Shown: positions 1 through 8,426, counted from the first letter of the stretch. The stretch is 64,000 bases of DNA from Candidatus Saccharimonadota bacterium (GCA_009783305.1 WRHJ01000001.1:124001-188000), one strand, 5' to 3'. Notes: generated by a model not told the origin, from the letters alone. A program made the numbers and translations.

Positions 1-55
1 CAATGATGCCTATGTTCCTGAATTTTGATAGGTCTGTGACTTCTTGCGCAGACAT
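1..55 (-). CDS. fusA: Elongation factor G, N-terminal start only (partial)
   Basis: The reverse strand reads MSAQEVTDLSKFRNIGII before running off the left edge of the window. The FRNIGII string is the start of the G1 region in EF-G (RNIGIxAHIDAGKTT). LepA and TypA differ here (NFSIIAHIDHGKST, NIAIIAHVDHGKTT), so EF-G is the best fit. EF-G is the GTPase that moves tRNAs and mRNA through the ribosome after peptide bond formation. The start ATG (55-53) has an AAAGGAG Shine-Dalgarno site 9 nt upstream. In most bacteria fusA directly follows rpsL-rpsG; here it lies about 5 kb downstream of rpsG with other genes between and has its own promoter. Only 18 codons are visible, so the call rests on that short string and on context. 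Confidence 0.72.
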   Translation of the reverse strand, partial: MSAQEVTDLSKFRNIGII

Positions 56-109
56 AATGGTTATGCTCCTTTTTGGTAGTTTTTTGACAATAAAAATATC
101 GCTGTCGTG

Positions 110-138
110 ATTTTAACATAGGTGTGGGTTTTGTGCAA
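110..138 (-). promoter_or_regulatory. Sigma70-type promoter of fusA
   Basis: On the reverse strand TTGCAC (138-133) is followed after 17 nt by an extended -10, TGTTAAAAT (-10 hexamer at 115-110). Transcription would start near 103, giving a leader of about 48 nt with an AAAGGAG site before fusA. Confidence 0.6.
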
Positions 139-183
139 AGGAAACTGGAGGAAACATGAGGATTTTATGGTATTATTGGAGTG

Positions 184-699
184 ATGACGGAAATGGAAAG
201 TGGCTTTGAACAAGATTTCATGTCGCAGGTGCGTGGCAATGAAACATCCGAGAAAAACAATGTGCGCACTAATTCGGTCGAAAAGAAATTTATTGATAAA
301 CGGTGGTTTATAATTGGGGGTTTAATTGTGGTCTTGGTGGTAGTGCTGGTTTTACTGATTATCATTGGACAGAGCAGCGACGATGCGGAAAATCCAGAAT
401 TATATCAAGGCAACATTACAGGATTTTGGGCTTGTAATGATGGTTTGGAGATGGAATATAGGGATGATGCAACCTATGTTTGGCTGCCCGATACGGAGGC
501 GAGAGTGATAGAGGGGGGAACGTTTGAAAATCGAAGTGGGATATTGGTGATAACCCAAACCTCATTGTCAATCAATGACGAATCGATGGATTCGGATGCA
601 GTGAAATCTGTATTTGAATTGCGTCGTGATGGTGACATATTATTCTTTCGTAATGGAGAAAATAACGCAATACGTGCTTGCGTGGAGATTATAAAATGA
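184..699 (+). CDS. Single-pass membrane protein of unknown function
   Basis: A 171-residue protein with a charged cytoplasmic N-terminus of about 43 residues, one strongly hydrophobic segment (roughly residues 45-65, rich in V, L and I) and an outside domain of about 100 residues. The outside part contains a FWACNDGLEMEYRDDATYVW stretch and looks like a small beta-rich domain; I do not recognise the family. The start is taken as ATG 184 rather than GTG 181 because an extended -10 (TGGTATTAT, hexamer 171-176) ends 7 nt before ATG 184, which predicts a leaderless mRNA. It overlaps the next gene by ATGA, so the two are translationally coupled and probably act together at the cell surface. Confidence 0.6.
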   Translation: MTEMESGFEQDFMSQVRGNETSEKNNVRTNSVEKKFIDKRWFIIGGLIVVLVVVLVLLIIIGQSSDDAENPELYQGNITGFWACNDGLEMEYRDDATYVWLPDTEARVIEGGTFENRSGILVITQTSLSINDESMDSDAVKSVFELRRDGDILFFRNGENNAIRACVEIIK

Positions 700-1814
700 A
701 AAAGCGGTTTTGGGCTTACCTGGTGGTTGTGATTGGGGCGGCTTTGATGGTGAGTATACCGGTATCTGCAGCGTGTGCGCCAGCGGTGAAGCCGGAAGAA
801 TGTGCGTCTATTTTACCTGGTACTTGGTGCCGCGGCGAAGGATTGTGGGGCATATTAGGAATAATATTGGATATTATGACTATGGGGGTGGGGGTATTGG
901 CAACGATTGGGATCGTGATTAGCGGGATACAGTGGTTGACTTCCCGAGATAACGAATCGCAGGTCGCAAAGGCAAAGAGTCGTATATTCAATATCGTAAT
1001 TGGCATTTTATTCTGGGCTTTGCTGTGGCTGCTTTTAGGGTGGCTGTTGCCGGGAGTGATAAGTTTTGAAGACCCAACTGGAGGAACACCTGCGGGGGAT
1101 TGTCCCCCTGGAGAGTGGGAGTCATTGCAACCAAAACCACCGAGTCCGGGTCCAAGCCCAACTCCGCCTGGGGACGGAGGAACGTTGCCTCCTGGTTCAG
1201 AAACGAGTTTACCGATTGGAAATCCTAAAGCTGATTCTAGCAATATAGCTTGCGATCCACGAACAGTTGACTTAGGTGTGCATGATGGTTGGAACAACGG
1301 TGTAAGAACTTTTTACCGCATGTGTTCTATACCTAACTTATCTTCTACAACTACTGCCGGCTATATGGCGGTTTTACAAAAGGCTGGAAAAACTAATCTA
1401 TCGGGCAAGGCCGTATTGAATTCGCGCGTGGCGGGAGCGGTCTATTCTATGGCGGCAGCAGCAAAGGCCGATGGTATTACTTTGACAGCGGGCAGTACTT
1501 TTCGTTCATTTGAGTGGCAGAGAGATAACTGCAATTTAAGCAGCAGCCAAAAAGATAGATTAAACGCTCAACGATTGACTGGAAAAGTGGATCGGATATG
1601 CAACAAAGATTCTAAAATGATGGCGCCTCCTGGTTATTCTAATCACCAATCTGGCACTGCTATTGATTTTACGAGATCTTGCAATAATGGCCCCGCGAAA
1701 GGTCCGTGCAATACCGCTATGTATAGGTGGTTAAAAGCTAATTCGACAAGATTTGGATTTTCTCAGTATGTTAATGAATATTGGCATTACGACACTCGAA
1801 ATTTCAAACCTTGA
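696..1814 (+). CDS. T4SS-pilin-like N-terminus fused to VanY-type D-Ala-D-Ala carboxypeptidase
   Basis: The 372-residue protein starts at ATG 696, overlapping the previous stop as ATGA. Residues 1-26 form a signal peptide or first membrane segment. Residues about 50-120 carry two hydrophobic helices around ISGIQWLTSRDNESQVAKAK, the pattern of the T4SS pilin/TrbC-VirB2-like family common in CPR bacteria. A Pro/Gly-rich linker (about 130-175) leads to a C-terminal domain of the VanY/peptidase M15 type. The metal ligands and catalytic residues are visible: SNHQSGTAIDF supplies His and Asp, and NEYWHYD supplies the ExWH Glu and His. M15 enzymes trim the terminal D-Ala from peptidoglycan stems. 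The fusion suggests a wall-cutting domain tethered to, or displayed by, a pilin-like membrane anchor. Only 6 nt separate it from the convergent GH13 gene. Confidence 0.75.
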   Translation: MKKRFWAYLVVVIGAALMVSIPVSAACAPAVKPEECASILPGTWCRGEGLWGILGIILDIMTMGVGVLATIGIVISGIQWLTSRDNESQVAKAKSRIFNIVIGILFWALLWLLLGWLLPGVISFEDPTGGTPAGDCPPGEWESLQPKPPSPGPSPTPPGDGGTLPPGSETSLPIGNPKADSSNIACDPRTVDLGVHDGWNNGVRTFYRMCSIPNLSSTTTAGYMAVLQKAGKTNLSGKAVLNSRVAGAVYSMAAAAKADGITLTAGSTFRSFEWQRDNCNLSSSQKDRLNAQRLTGKVDRICNKDSKMMAPPGYSNHQSGTAIDFTRSCNNGPAKGPCNTAMYRWLKANSTRFGFSQYVNEYWHYDTRNFKP

Positions 1815-1820
1815 TTGACT

Positions 1821-3242
1821 TTACGATGATAGGATAATATTACCGATGGAGTCCGTGAGGATGGATTTGGTTTTGGATGAAAAATCGAGGTGGATGCGAT
1901 AAGTTTGGTTGCCGTAGCGGCGTTCGAAATCGAAGATACCAGATTTGGTGATTTTTTTGACTTTAAGTTTTCCATGGTTGATGACTGGATCGGTGCGCCA
2001 AAGCTCGGTGATGGCTTTATAAAAGTTGAGAACAGATTTTGGGTCGCTGGTTTGCGAGACATATGCCTTCCAGTCGAGTGGTTGACGAGCGTTATCGCGT
2101 GAAACTTGTTGGATGACCTGCATGGCAGCTTTTTCAGTTTTGCCGTCGTTGAGGAGTTGGCGATAGATCGAACGGGACTGGACACCAGGATAATCTTCAA
2201 TTTTATCGCCTAGCTTGGGGTTAGGAGTGCCGATTTCTTGTCCTTGATAGACGCAGGGGTAGTTACTGGGCAGGAGGAACTGCAACATAGCTAGGACTTT
2301 GGGGTCGGCCTTGAAGCGAGATGGGGCACGCGGGGTGTCGTGGGATTCGAGAGCAAAAGAAAGTTTGGGTTCAGGAGTCCAAGTGGCGAGTTTTTTGAAC
2401 CATCTTTTGTAGTCGAGGGGGAGAGGATGGCTCTTGTCCGAAAAACGAGTATCGGCAGCATCAAGGATACCAATGTTAAATGAGGCGTCAAAGGCGCGGC
2501 AGGTGAGCTGTTGGAATTTGCGACGGCTGAGGAAATCGCCGCCAACTGGTTCGGCAAGGTTGAATAGGTGCATCTTGCCGGAGAAGAGTTGATTGAGAAC
2601 TTTGACGGTGCTTTGAGTTTGGAAATAATTGAAAAAGCCAGGTACGCGGGGGAGATAACCGCGGACAAATTTGGATTCGGAAAGGACATTAGCCGAGTCG
2701 ACGCGGAAGCCGGCGACGCCTAGATCGGCCCAGAATTTGATGATTTTTTGAAATTCTTTGATGACACGAGGATTGCTGAAGTTGAGGTCGGGCTGGGATT
2801 TATGGAAGAGGTGGAGGTAGTACTGGCCACGAATCTGGTCATATTTGAAGGCGGGGCCGCCGAAGAAGGATTGCCAGTTAAGTTGTTTGTCTAGCCAAAC
2901 ATAGTAATCAGAATACCAAGGATCGCGATAGCGAGATTTCTGGAACCACTCGTGCTGGTCGGAAGTATGATTGAGGACGAGGTCGAGAAGAATTTTAATT
3001 TTGTATTGTTTGGCTACTTTGAGAAGCGCTTTAAAATCAGTCATGGTGCCGAAGCGAGGGTCGATGGCTTCGTAATCGGCAACGTCGTACCCGCCTTCCC
3101 ACCAAGGACTTTTGAAAAATGGATTGAGCCAGATATAGTCCGGCCCGATATTTTCGGCAATTTCGGGGATTTTGCTGGCGATGAATTTGAGGTCACCAAA
3201 AGACGCTGGGTAGATTTGATAAATCAGAGCGCGTTTAGCCAT
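1821..3242 (-). CDS. GH13 family alpha-glucosidase/amylase
   Basis: A 473-residue cytoplasmic protein without a signal peptide. It shows the GH13 order: LLDLVLNHTSDQHEWF (region I, about 86-100), GFRVDSANVL with the nucleophile Asp182, FNLAEP with the acid/base Glu231, and ESHDTPRAPSRF with the transition-state Asp302. The DVVxNHTS and HD-x-PR signatures are those of oligo-1,6-glucosidase, trehalose synthase and related alpha-glucosidases rather than long-chain amylases. It probably hydrolyses or rearranges short alpha-glucosides taken from a host or from storage; the exact substrate cannot be read from sequence. Its start overlaps the end of the upstream DUF1704 gene by 8 nt, so they form one operon. 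Confidence 0.8.
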   Translation of the reverse strand: MAKRALIYQIYPASFGDLKFIASKIPEIAENIGPDYIWLNPFFKSPWWEGGYDVADYEAIDPRFGTMTDFKALLKVAKQYKIKILLDLVLNHTSDQHEWFQKSRYRDPWYSDYYVWLDKQLNWQSFFGGPAFKYDQIRGQYYLHLFHKSQPDLNFSNPRVIKEFQKIIKFWADLGVAGFRVDSANVLSESKFVRGYLPRVPGFFNYFQTQSTVKVLNQLFSGKMHLFNLAEPVGGDFLSRRKFQQLTCRAFDASFNIGILDAADTRFSDKSHPLPLDYKRWFKKLATWTPEPKLSFALESHDTPRAPSRFKADPKVLAMLQFLLPSNYPCVYQGQEIGTPNPKLGDKIEDYPGVQSRSIYRQLLNDGKTEKAAMQVIQQVSRDNARQPLDWKAYVSQTSDPKSVLNFYKAITELWRTDPVINHGKLKVKKITKSGIFDFERRYGNQTYRIHLDFSSKTKSILTDSIGNIILSS

Positions 3243-4593
3243 TTAGCAGCTTCTCGATAGTGTGGTATTCGTCATTGGAAGTATGGTTGTATTTGCCAAT
3301 CATGGCGCGATCGAGCGCGCCTTCTAGATCGTCGGCGTGGCCGGAGAAATATTTCATGTTGTCGACTAGTCCTTCGTAGTAGATTTGAAGTTTGGAGTAG
3401 ATGATGCCCTGCATGTACATATCGGTGCCGCGGAAGGCATTTTCGATGTGGTTGTAGGTTCTGGTGCGGGCAGTTTCTCTGATTTTGTCAGTGATTTCAC
3501 CACCTTTGGCGAGGCGCTGGGCAATAATCGGCCAGCTGATTTCGAAAGTATTGCGAGCATCGCGGGGAGTTTTGCCGTCGGCACCTAAAGCAAATCCGGC
3601 TACAATATATCTTTCTTCAGCACGATCAATGGAGGCATTATCAAAATTTCCAGCCACGGCACATTCCATGATGACGCCCAGTCCTTCTTCGGCGTCGGCA
3701 TAATTGGCTGTGCCGAATTCTAGTATCTTTTGTCCAGTTTCAAGTCCGTTTTCGGCCCGAATCGCGTGTGTGCCAATTTCGTGCACCATCAATCGTTTCA
3801 GCTCCGACGCATTGCGCCGAGTGTTACGAGGCAAGTACAATTTTTTATCTACCTTGTTGACGGCGACAATGGTTTTAGTGGGGTGAATCTCGGCGGTCCA
3901 ACCTTTTTCGGCGAGACCGTCGGCTTGGAAAGCTTGGTTCATAGTGTCGGCGACTTGCTGGGCGTCATAATAGACATCGTCTGTAGTGTCTGGTACAGTA
4001 GAGAGCTCCGCCCGGTATCTTTCCTTAACAATGTCGCCTAGATTGCCGATCATTTCTGAGTCGAAAATTCTTGTGTTGGTGCCGTCCAAGATGTCCCTGA
4101 AATATTCGGGATTAAAGGCACCGAACAACCGCTGGTTGGTTTCCATGAATTTGGTGCGATTTTCAGTACTATTGTTCATTCTTAGTTTTTCGGCTTCCTC
4201 TACTAACAAAATCTGCATATACCGGCGTTCTTGGAAGTCGGCGTATAGTTTATACTCGGCGCTATTGATATCTTCATTTTCGGCGGCAATCTCCAACTCT
4301 TGAACTGCTTTGTAGATTTGCCCCTTCATATTCAGTAAATTCTCATATTCTTTTTCGTGAGTCATAGGACGCATATTGCCAGTCATAAAACCATCATAAA
4401 GTCGACTGAGACGCGGATAATCGTAATTCGGCAGGTAACTTTTGCCTTCTAGAAAGTCTTCTTTTTCGGCTTCGCGTTTTTTGAGGCTATCGTCAAAATA
4501 ATTGAACTCTTCAAGTTCGCTTGGTATGTTTTCGTACTTTAATAGTTCTTCCCTGCTGGGGTTGGTAGCATGTAGATCAAGTTTTTCTCCCAT
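3235..4593 (-). CDS. DUF1704 / MATCAP-like metallopeptidase (QEGLA-motif family)
   Basis: A 452-residue soluble protein. The zinc motif HEIGTHAIR lies at about 271-279 and EEGLGVIMECAVAG at about 302-315, matching the HExxxH plus QEGLA pattern of the DUF1704 family. Bacterial members are annotated as flavohemoglobin expression-modulating proteins, and eukaryotic relatives (MATCAP) are tubulin carboxypeptidases. Function in bacteria is not established, so only a zinc metallopeptidase role is proposed. The N-terminal half is helical and charged. An extended -10 TGCTATAAT ends 8 nt before the ATG, so the mRNA is predicted to be leaderless. It is the first gene of a two-gene unit with the GH13 glucosidase. 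Confidence 0.72.
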   Translation of the reverse strand: MGEKLDLHATNPSREELLKYENIPSELEEFNYFDDSLKKREAEKEDFLEGKSYLPNYDYPRLSRLYDGFMTGNMRPMTHEKEYENLLNMKGQIYKAVQELEIAAENEDINSAEYKLYADFQERRYMQILLVEEAEKLRMNNSTENRTKFMETNQRLFGAFNPEYFRDILDGTNTRIFDSEMIGNLGDIVKERYRAELSTVPDTTDDVYYDAQQVADTMNQAFQADGLAEKGWTAEIHPTKTIVAVNKVDKKLYLPRNTRRNASELKRLMVHEIGTHAIRAENGLETGQKILEFGTANYADAEEGLGVIMECAVAGNFDNASIDRAEERYIVAGFALGADGKTPRDARNTFEISWPIIAQRLAKGGEITDKIRETARTRTYNHIENAFRGTDMYMQGIIYSKLQIYYEGLVDNMKYFSGHADDLEGALDRAMIGKYNHTSNDEYHTIEKLLNG

Positions 4594-4611
4594 ATGCTTA
4601 TATTATAGCAG

Positions 4612-4636
4612 AAAAAAGCGGAGCTTTTCGCTCCGC
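4612..4636 (-). terminator. Intrinsic terminator of the orphan gene at 4640-5188
   Basis: On the reverse strand a perfect 7-bp stem GCGGAGC/GCTCCGC with a 5-nt loop is followed by six T. It sits immediately after the stop at 4640 and just upstream of the leaderless DUF1704 promoter. Confidence 0.85.
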
Positions 4637-4639
4637 CGT

Positions 4640-5188
4640 TTATCCTTTTCTCTTCAGCGTTAGCATGGTGACATCCCTAATTGGGGATTTGCGATTGAAG
4701 CGCCAATGCCATTTTGACGGCGGGTCGTCTCCAAAATAGAAGGCTGGAGTGTCGTATTCACCCCCGCGAATCTCGCCAAGTCTGGCTTTTATGGTGATGG
4801 GGCAAACTTCGTAATCGGTGGTTTTCAGCCGTTGATTAATCGCGCCGGTGAGCTGTTCGATAATCGAATCTTGGGAGAAGATGCCAATGTGGGCGGCTTT
4901 GGGCTGAGGGAAGTGATATTGGCTTTGCTGATTACACACTCTGGAATTTCGGATGGCGTGATAACTATAGGCCATGGGGTGATCGCTCATATAAACCTCC
5001 AGGGGGCCGAAAATCCACTCTGACGGCTTGCGATAGTTGGGCAGGTTATTCCTCAACCAGCCGTAAAGGTCGACATAGATCTCTTGTGCTACGGCTGCGA
5101 GCTTCTCGACATCATGTTGGTCGGGCGTCTTACGGTCATACTCATTTAACAGTTCTACTACAGTAACATTTTTTTCCTTCGCGTTCAT
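4640..5188 (-). CDS. Orphan protein of unknown function (182 aa)
   Basis: I do not recognise the family. The 182-residue product is soluble, without signal or membrane segments, and has a mixed composition with several aromatic residues (HAIRNSRVCNQQSQYHFPQP, then PAFYFGDDPPSKWHWRFNRK near the C-terminus). It has its own consensus promoter, a leader of about 45 nt with an AAGGGGG Shine-Dalgarno site, ATG start and its own terminator, unlike its mostly leaderless neighbours. It lies between rpsG and the DUF1704 gene, inside what is normally the rpsL-rpsG-fusA block. This isolated cassette layout is shared with three other orphan genes in the window and suggests an independently acquired accessory gene. 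Confidence 0.6.
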   Translation of the reverse strand: MNAKEKNVTVVELLNEYDRKTPDQHDVEKLAAVAQEIYVDLYGWLRNNLPNYRKPSEWIFGPLEVYMSDHPMAYSYHAIRNSRVCNQQSQYHFPQPKAAHIGIFSQDSIIEQLTGAINQRLKTTDYEVCPITIKARLGEIRGGEYDTPAFYFGDDPPSKWHWRFNRKSPIRDVTMLTLKRKG

Positions 5189-5239
5189 ATTAACGCCCCC
5201 TTCTCTTGTATACGCTGATTTTAAAGGTACTGTCTTCTT

Positions 5240-5268
5240 ATTGTATCATAGATTGTCTAAAATGTCAA
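5240..5268 (-). promoter_or_regulatory. Consensus sigma70 promoter of orphan gene 4640-5188
   Basis: On the reverse strand TTGACA (5268-5263), a 17-nt spacer and an extended -10 TGATACAAT (hexamer 5245-5240). This is a near-perfect match to the sigma70 consensus. Confidence 0.8.
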
Positions 5269-5287
5269 TAGGTAATTTATTGGGGGC

Positions 5288-5318
5288 AAAAAAATACCCC
5301 GTTGCTGAGGTATTTTTT
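5288..5318 (-). terminator. Terminator after rpsG
   Basis: AAAAAATACC pairs with GGTATTTTTT around a 10-nt loop. It is symmetric enough to work in both directions and lies 10 nt beyond the rpsG stop, ending the rpsL-rpsG unit. Confidence 0.75.
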
Positions 5319-5327
5319 GTAGATATT

Positions 5328-5807
5328 TTAGACGCGAGCGAAGTGGGCGAAAGCGCGGTTGGCTTCAGCCATGCGGTGGGTATCTTCCTTTTTCTTGAAG
5401 GCGGCACCGGTTTCGTTGTAAGCGTCGATAATTTCAAGCTCTAGGCGCTTAGTGTAGGGCATGCCTTTGCGATCACGGGCAGCTTGGACCAGCCAGCTGA
5501 AAGCGAAGTGCAGTTGGCGATGACCGCTGATCGGAAACGGAATCTGATAGTTGGCGCCACCGACACGACGAGATTTGACCTCGAAGTTGGGGCTGATGTT
5601 TTTGAGAGCTTTTTCGAAAACTTCTACTGGGTTTTCGCTGTCAAGTTTCTTGGCAGCACCTTCGACGGCAGAGTAAACGGCGCGTTCGGCGACCAGTTTT
5701 TTGCCGCTAAGCATGGATTTGTTGATGAGGCGCTGGATAAGAACACTCTGATATTTGCGGTCAGGATTAACCTTGCGCTGGAGTGATACGGTAACTTTGC
5801 GTGGCAT
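5328..5807 (-). CDS. rpsG: 30S ribosomal protein S7
   Basis: A 159-residue protein of the normal uS7 size (about 156). It begins MPRKVTVSLQRKVNPDRKYQ and carries NKSMLSGKKLVAERAVYSA and the PNFEVKSRRVGGANYQIP motif typical of uS7, which nucleates assembly of the 30S head by binding the 3' domain of 16S rRNA and contacts the E-site. It ends HRMAEANRAFAHFARV, as expected. It starts 2 nt after the rpsL stop and is cotranscribed with it. fusA, which normally follows, is displaced about 5 kb downstream. Confidence 0.96.
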   Translation of the reverse strand: MPRKVTVSLQRKVNPDRKYQSVLIQRLINKSMLSGKKLVAERAVYSAVEGAAKKLDSENPVEVFEKALKNISPNFEVKSRRVGGANYQIPFPISGHRQLHFAFSWLVQAARDRKGMPYTKRLELEIIDAYNETGAAFKKKEDTHRMAEANRAFAHFARV

Positions 5808-5809
5808 GA

Positions 5810-6223
5810 TTATTTCCCTTCCTTTTTGGTGCCGTATTTACTGCGGCCCTGTTTGCGACCTTGAACACCCTGTAGATCGAGGGTACCGCGGACAATGTGG
5901 TAGCGGACACCCGGAAGATCCGGAACGCGGCCACCGCGAACTAATACAACGGCATGCTCTTGGAGGTTGTGGCCTTCGCCACCAATATAGGCCCAGACTT
6001 CTTGGCCGTTAGTGAGGCGAACGCGGGCGACCTTGCGGAGAGCCGAGTTTGGCTTCTTTGGGGTCTTGGTGGTAACTTTGACGCAAACGCCGCGCTTTAG
6101 AGGAGCGGCCTGGTCATAATACCGAGTCTTTAATGTGTTTTGGATAGTGCCAAGCGCAGGGGCTTTGGACTTTTTGGGCGCAGACTTACGAGGCTTGCGC
6201 ACCAATTGATTGATTGTGGGCAT
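5810..6223 (-). CDS. rpsL: 30S ribosomal protein S12
   Basis: A 137-residue uS12. It starts [13 protein letters not shown] and contains [20 protein letters not shown] and [35 protein letters not shown], the decoding-centre loops. The lysines of KKPNSA and the GRVPDLPGV loop are in the ordinary, streptomycin-sensitive form. The C-terminus has a short basic extension. It is the first gene of the rpsL-rpsG unit, behind a sigma70 promoter and a leader of about 30 nt. Confidence 0.97.
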   Translation of the reverse strand: MPTINQLVRKPRKSAPKKSKAPALGTIQNTLKTRYYDQAAPLKRGVCVKVTTKTPKKPNSALRKVARVRLTNGQEVWAYIGGEGHNLQEHAVVLVRGGRVPDLPGVRYHIVRGTLDLQGVQGRKQGRSKYGTKKEGK

Positions 6224-6259
6224 ATGTAATACCTGATTAAAACTTTAATAAATTGTGGT

Positions 6260-6288
6260 TCTATAGCGGTGTTTTTCAGCATGATCAA
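6260..6288 (-). promoter_or_regulatory. Promoter of rpsL-rpsG
   Basis: On the reverse strand TTGATC (6288-6283), 17-nt spacer, TATAGA (6265-6260). The predicted start is about 30 nt upstream of rpsL, leaving room for a short leader. Confidence 0.65.
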
Positions 6289-6350
6289 CACTGCCTGCTA
6301 AACTCTTTGTGAGTATTATAAATGATAGTGCATAAAAATGCAAGAGATCT

Positions 6351-8357
6351 CTAGAAACGGCTTTGGATGACGCGCCAGGCGTTTTGATAGTTGCCGTCTC
6401 CTCCTGCGCCACCGTTTCTAGCATCATAAGCAAAAGCTCCATAATAAGGGATGGTCGGGTGCGAAGATGATCCGCCACGATTGAACCATGCGGTAGAAGA
6501 TGTTACGAAAGTGGCGCCATAGCCAGCATAGCCTCCGTCCCAGCCGCTGGTCTCAAATAGAGCGTGCCCGCCACAGATTGCAAATGTACAATTGGCTAGG
6601 GTATCATAGCCGAGATCCAAATAGCGTAATCCTGGATTGGTTGCTGGAAAACTAGTGAATCCGCTGGTATTTACTGTTCCGCCAGAACCATAATTGCCCA
6701 TTACCCAGTCGTAACATCGCCCACTAAGTCCATAAACACCATACATGTTGCCGGTAGAACTTTCGGCGACGGTTGCAATTGGACTGGTTACCGGAGAGGT
6801 GCCACAGTTTCCAGGTGTTATTCTGGCCCCAAGGCCATAGCTGCTTCTGGACAGGTAGGCAACTGCACCCCAATCAGCATTGCGGGCGCCGCGGACGTCG
6901 CTAGATCCAGCGAAACCATGCTGGGTTTTGAGTGCATTTCTGGTAGCGCCCCAAAAAGTATTGATGCTTTGGTTTCCGATTATACCAGCATTGTTTTTAA
7001 CGGTTGGGTTGGCGAGCGAGCCAGTCATTTCGGTTTTTGCCATCCAGATGCCGTCAAGTTCAATATGATATTCTTCGTTGTCATCCATGAGGCAGAGCTC
7101 CGGGGCGTTATTTGGCCCTTCTTCGCAGTCACCGAGGGTGAAGGCGGGGTGGGTGTACCATCTTTCGTCTTGATTGGTGACGATGGATTGGTAAGGCTGA
7201 CCGTCAAGGGCGCCACTGACATATTCGGACGGAGTGTATTTGGGATCCTCTTTTTTCTGCCAACGGATAGTGAAATTTCGAGCCGAGACGGCAGCATTAA
7301 GTGGACTTTGGCGCATAACATCATAGCGATAGCGCGGAATATAGACCCATTGACCGATAATGGCGGAGTTAGGGATAATCTCGCCAACTAAGACGTTGTC
7401 TTGGACATCTTCCCAGTAGTTGGAAGCAACGGTGACGGCATTGGCCCACATTTTATCGGCAACAGGGCCGGTACCAAATGGTTCAGCATTATCCCAAGCG
7501 CCATAGTTGTACCAATCGTCTTTCATATAATCGGCTTTGAGGGCGTTGCCGGAACCGTCGTAGGTGACAGGTATCATAATGGGGTCCATATCGGTAACAC
7601 CGATGAGAGTGCGGGGGATGTCGGAAGGATCGTTGGGTACCGCAGTGTAGATGACGGTGCCCTCATAGGTGTCTAGGGGCGTATTGACATCAACGGCAAC
7701 GCCGAAGTAGACCGTCAGGACATCGTCTTGGATGGAGCGCTGGACGCGGCGGATGGGCGTAGCAGTATCCGGAATTGCAGCCCATTTGGTAACACTGTGA
7801 CCAATGGGGCGGCTGGTTTCTTGAGTATAGCTGAGGTTAAAACCATTGCCGATATATCCTCCAGTACGGCGATTGATGGCGAACCCCCACGTATCAGCAG
7901 CTAATAATTCTGGTGCAGCAATAGTTCCGGTTGTAGCAGAAATAATATTATTGCTATCGTTTAGACCGGTCAAATCCTCTGTACCTTCGATCATGAGGGT
8001 ATAACCATAGCGATTGGTAGTGGAAGTTGATACTTGCATATTGCGGTTGCTGACGGCTCCGCCCGGCATGGCAATCAATGGAATATTTAGCGTCTGATCA
8101 GAATCAAGATTAAAAAGAGCTAGAGAAATAAATACAGGCTCTGGTTCGACGACGATATGCTCGCCGACATTGACGCTGATATCGTAGCCGCCGGTGGCTT
8201 GATCGTCGGTATTGAGGTCTAGGGCGTTTCCGCCGCTCAGTAAGTGTCTACCAATAAAAAAGGCTCCCGTAAAGGCGACTGCAAAACAAAGAGTTGATAT
8301 GATTACATTTCTTTTACTGCCCTCCCTCCCTATCCATTTTCCTCCCATACTCCTCAT
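6351..8357 (-). CDS. Large surface protein with FGE/C-type-lectin-like C-terminal domain
   Basis: A 668-residue exported protein with a basic N-terminus and one signal-anchor helix (about 17-40). A beta-rich middle region (about 60-290) leads to a C-terminal domain from about 450 containing WGAVAYLSRSSYGLGARI, VYGLSGRCYDWVMGNYG, CGGHALFETSGWDGGYAG, STAWFNRGGSSSH and a final AWRVIQSRF. These strings fit the formylglycine-generating-enzyme/C-type-lectin fold used as a display domain in many gut and CPR surface proteins, some of them targets of diversity-generating retroelements. It likely binds a ligand on a host or partner cell. An extended -10 TGCTAAAAT ends 6 nt before ATG 8357, so a leaderless mRNA is predicted; an in-frame ATG at 8348 is an alternative. 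It is flanked by the upstream gene's terminator. Confidence 0.65.
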   Translation of the reverse strand: MRSMGGKWIGREGSKRNVIISTLCFAVAFTGAFFIGRHLLSGGNALDLNTDDQATGGYDISVNVGEHIVVEPEPVFISLALFNLDSDQTLNIPLIAMPGGAVSNRNMQVSTSTTNRYGYTLMIEGTEDLTGLNDSNNIISATTGTIAAPELLAADTWGFAINRRTGGYIGNGFNLSYTQETSRPIGHSVTKWAAIPDTATPIRRVQRSIQDDVLTVYFGVAVDVNTPLDTYEGTVIYTAVPNDPSDIPRTLIGVTDMDPIMIPVTYDGSGNALKADYMKDDWYNYGAWDNAEPFGTGPVADKMWANAVTVASNYWEDVQDNVLVGEIIPNSAIIGQWVYIPRYRYDVMRQSPLNAAVSARNFTIRWQKKEDPKYTPSEYVSGALDGQPYQSIVTNQDERWYTHPAFTLGDCEEGPNNAPELCLMDDNEEYHIELDGIWMAKTEMTGSLANPTVKNNAGIIGNQSINTFWGATRNALKTQHGFAGSSDVRGARNADWGAVAYLSRSSYGLGARITPGNCGTSPVTSPIATVAESSTGNMYGVYGLSGRCYDWVMGNYGSGGTVNTSGFTSFPATNPGLRYLDLGYDTLANCTFAICGGHALFETSGWDGGYAGYGATFVTSSTAWFNRGGSSSHPTIPYYGAFAYDARNGGAGGDGNYQNAWRVIQSRF

Positions 8358-8391
8358 GGGATTATTTTAGCATGGGCGGTTTATAAAATGC

Positions 8392-8422
8392 AAAAAAAGC
8401 CACCTGCGGGTGCAGATGGCTT
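8392..8422 (-). terminator. Terminator of the activase gene
   Basis: Reverse strand: GCCATCTGC pairs with GCAGGTGGC around ACCC, then seven T. It lies 5 nt after the stop at 8427. Confidence 0.85.
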
Positions 8423-8426
8423 AGAA

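Noticed and set aside
716-1297. 193-residue reverse-strand frame opposite the pilin-VanY gene
   Set aside because: It is a shadow of the real gene with proline-rich low-complexity translation and no start signals.
6351-6480. Variable region of a diversity-generating retroelement
   Set aside because: The last codons are not rich in AAY, and no template repeat or reverse transcriptase lies in the window.
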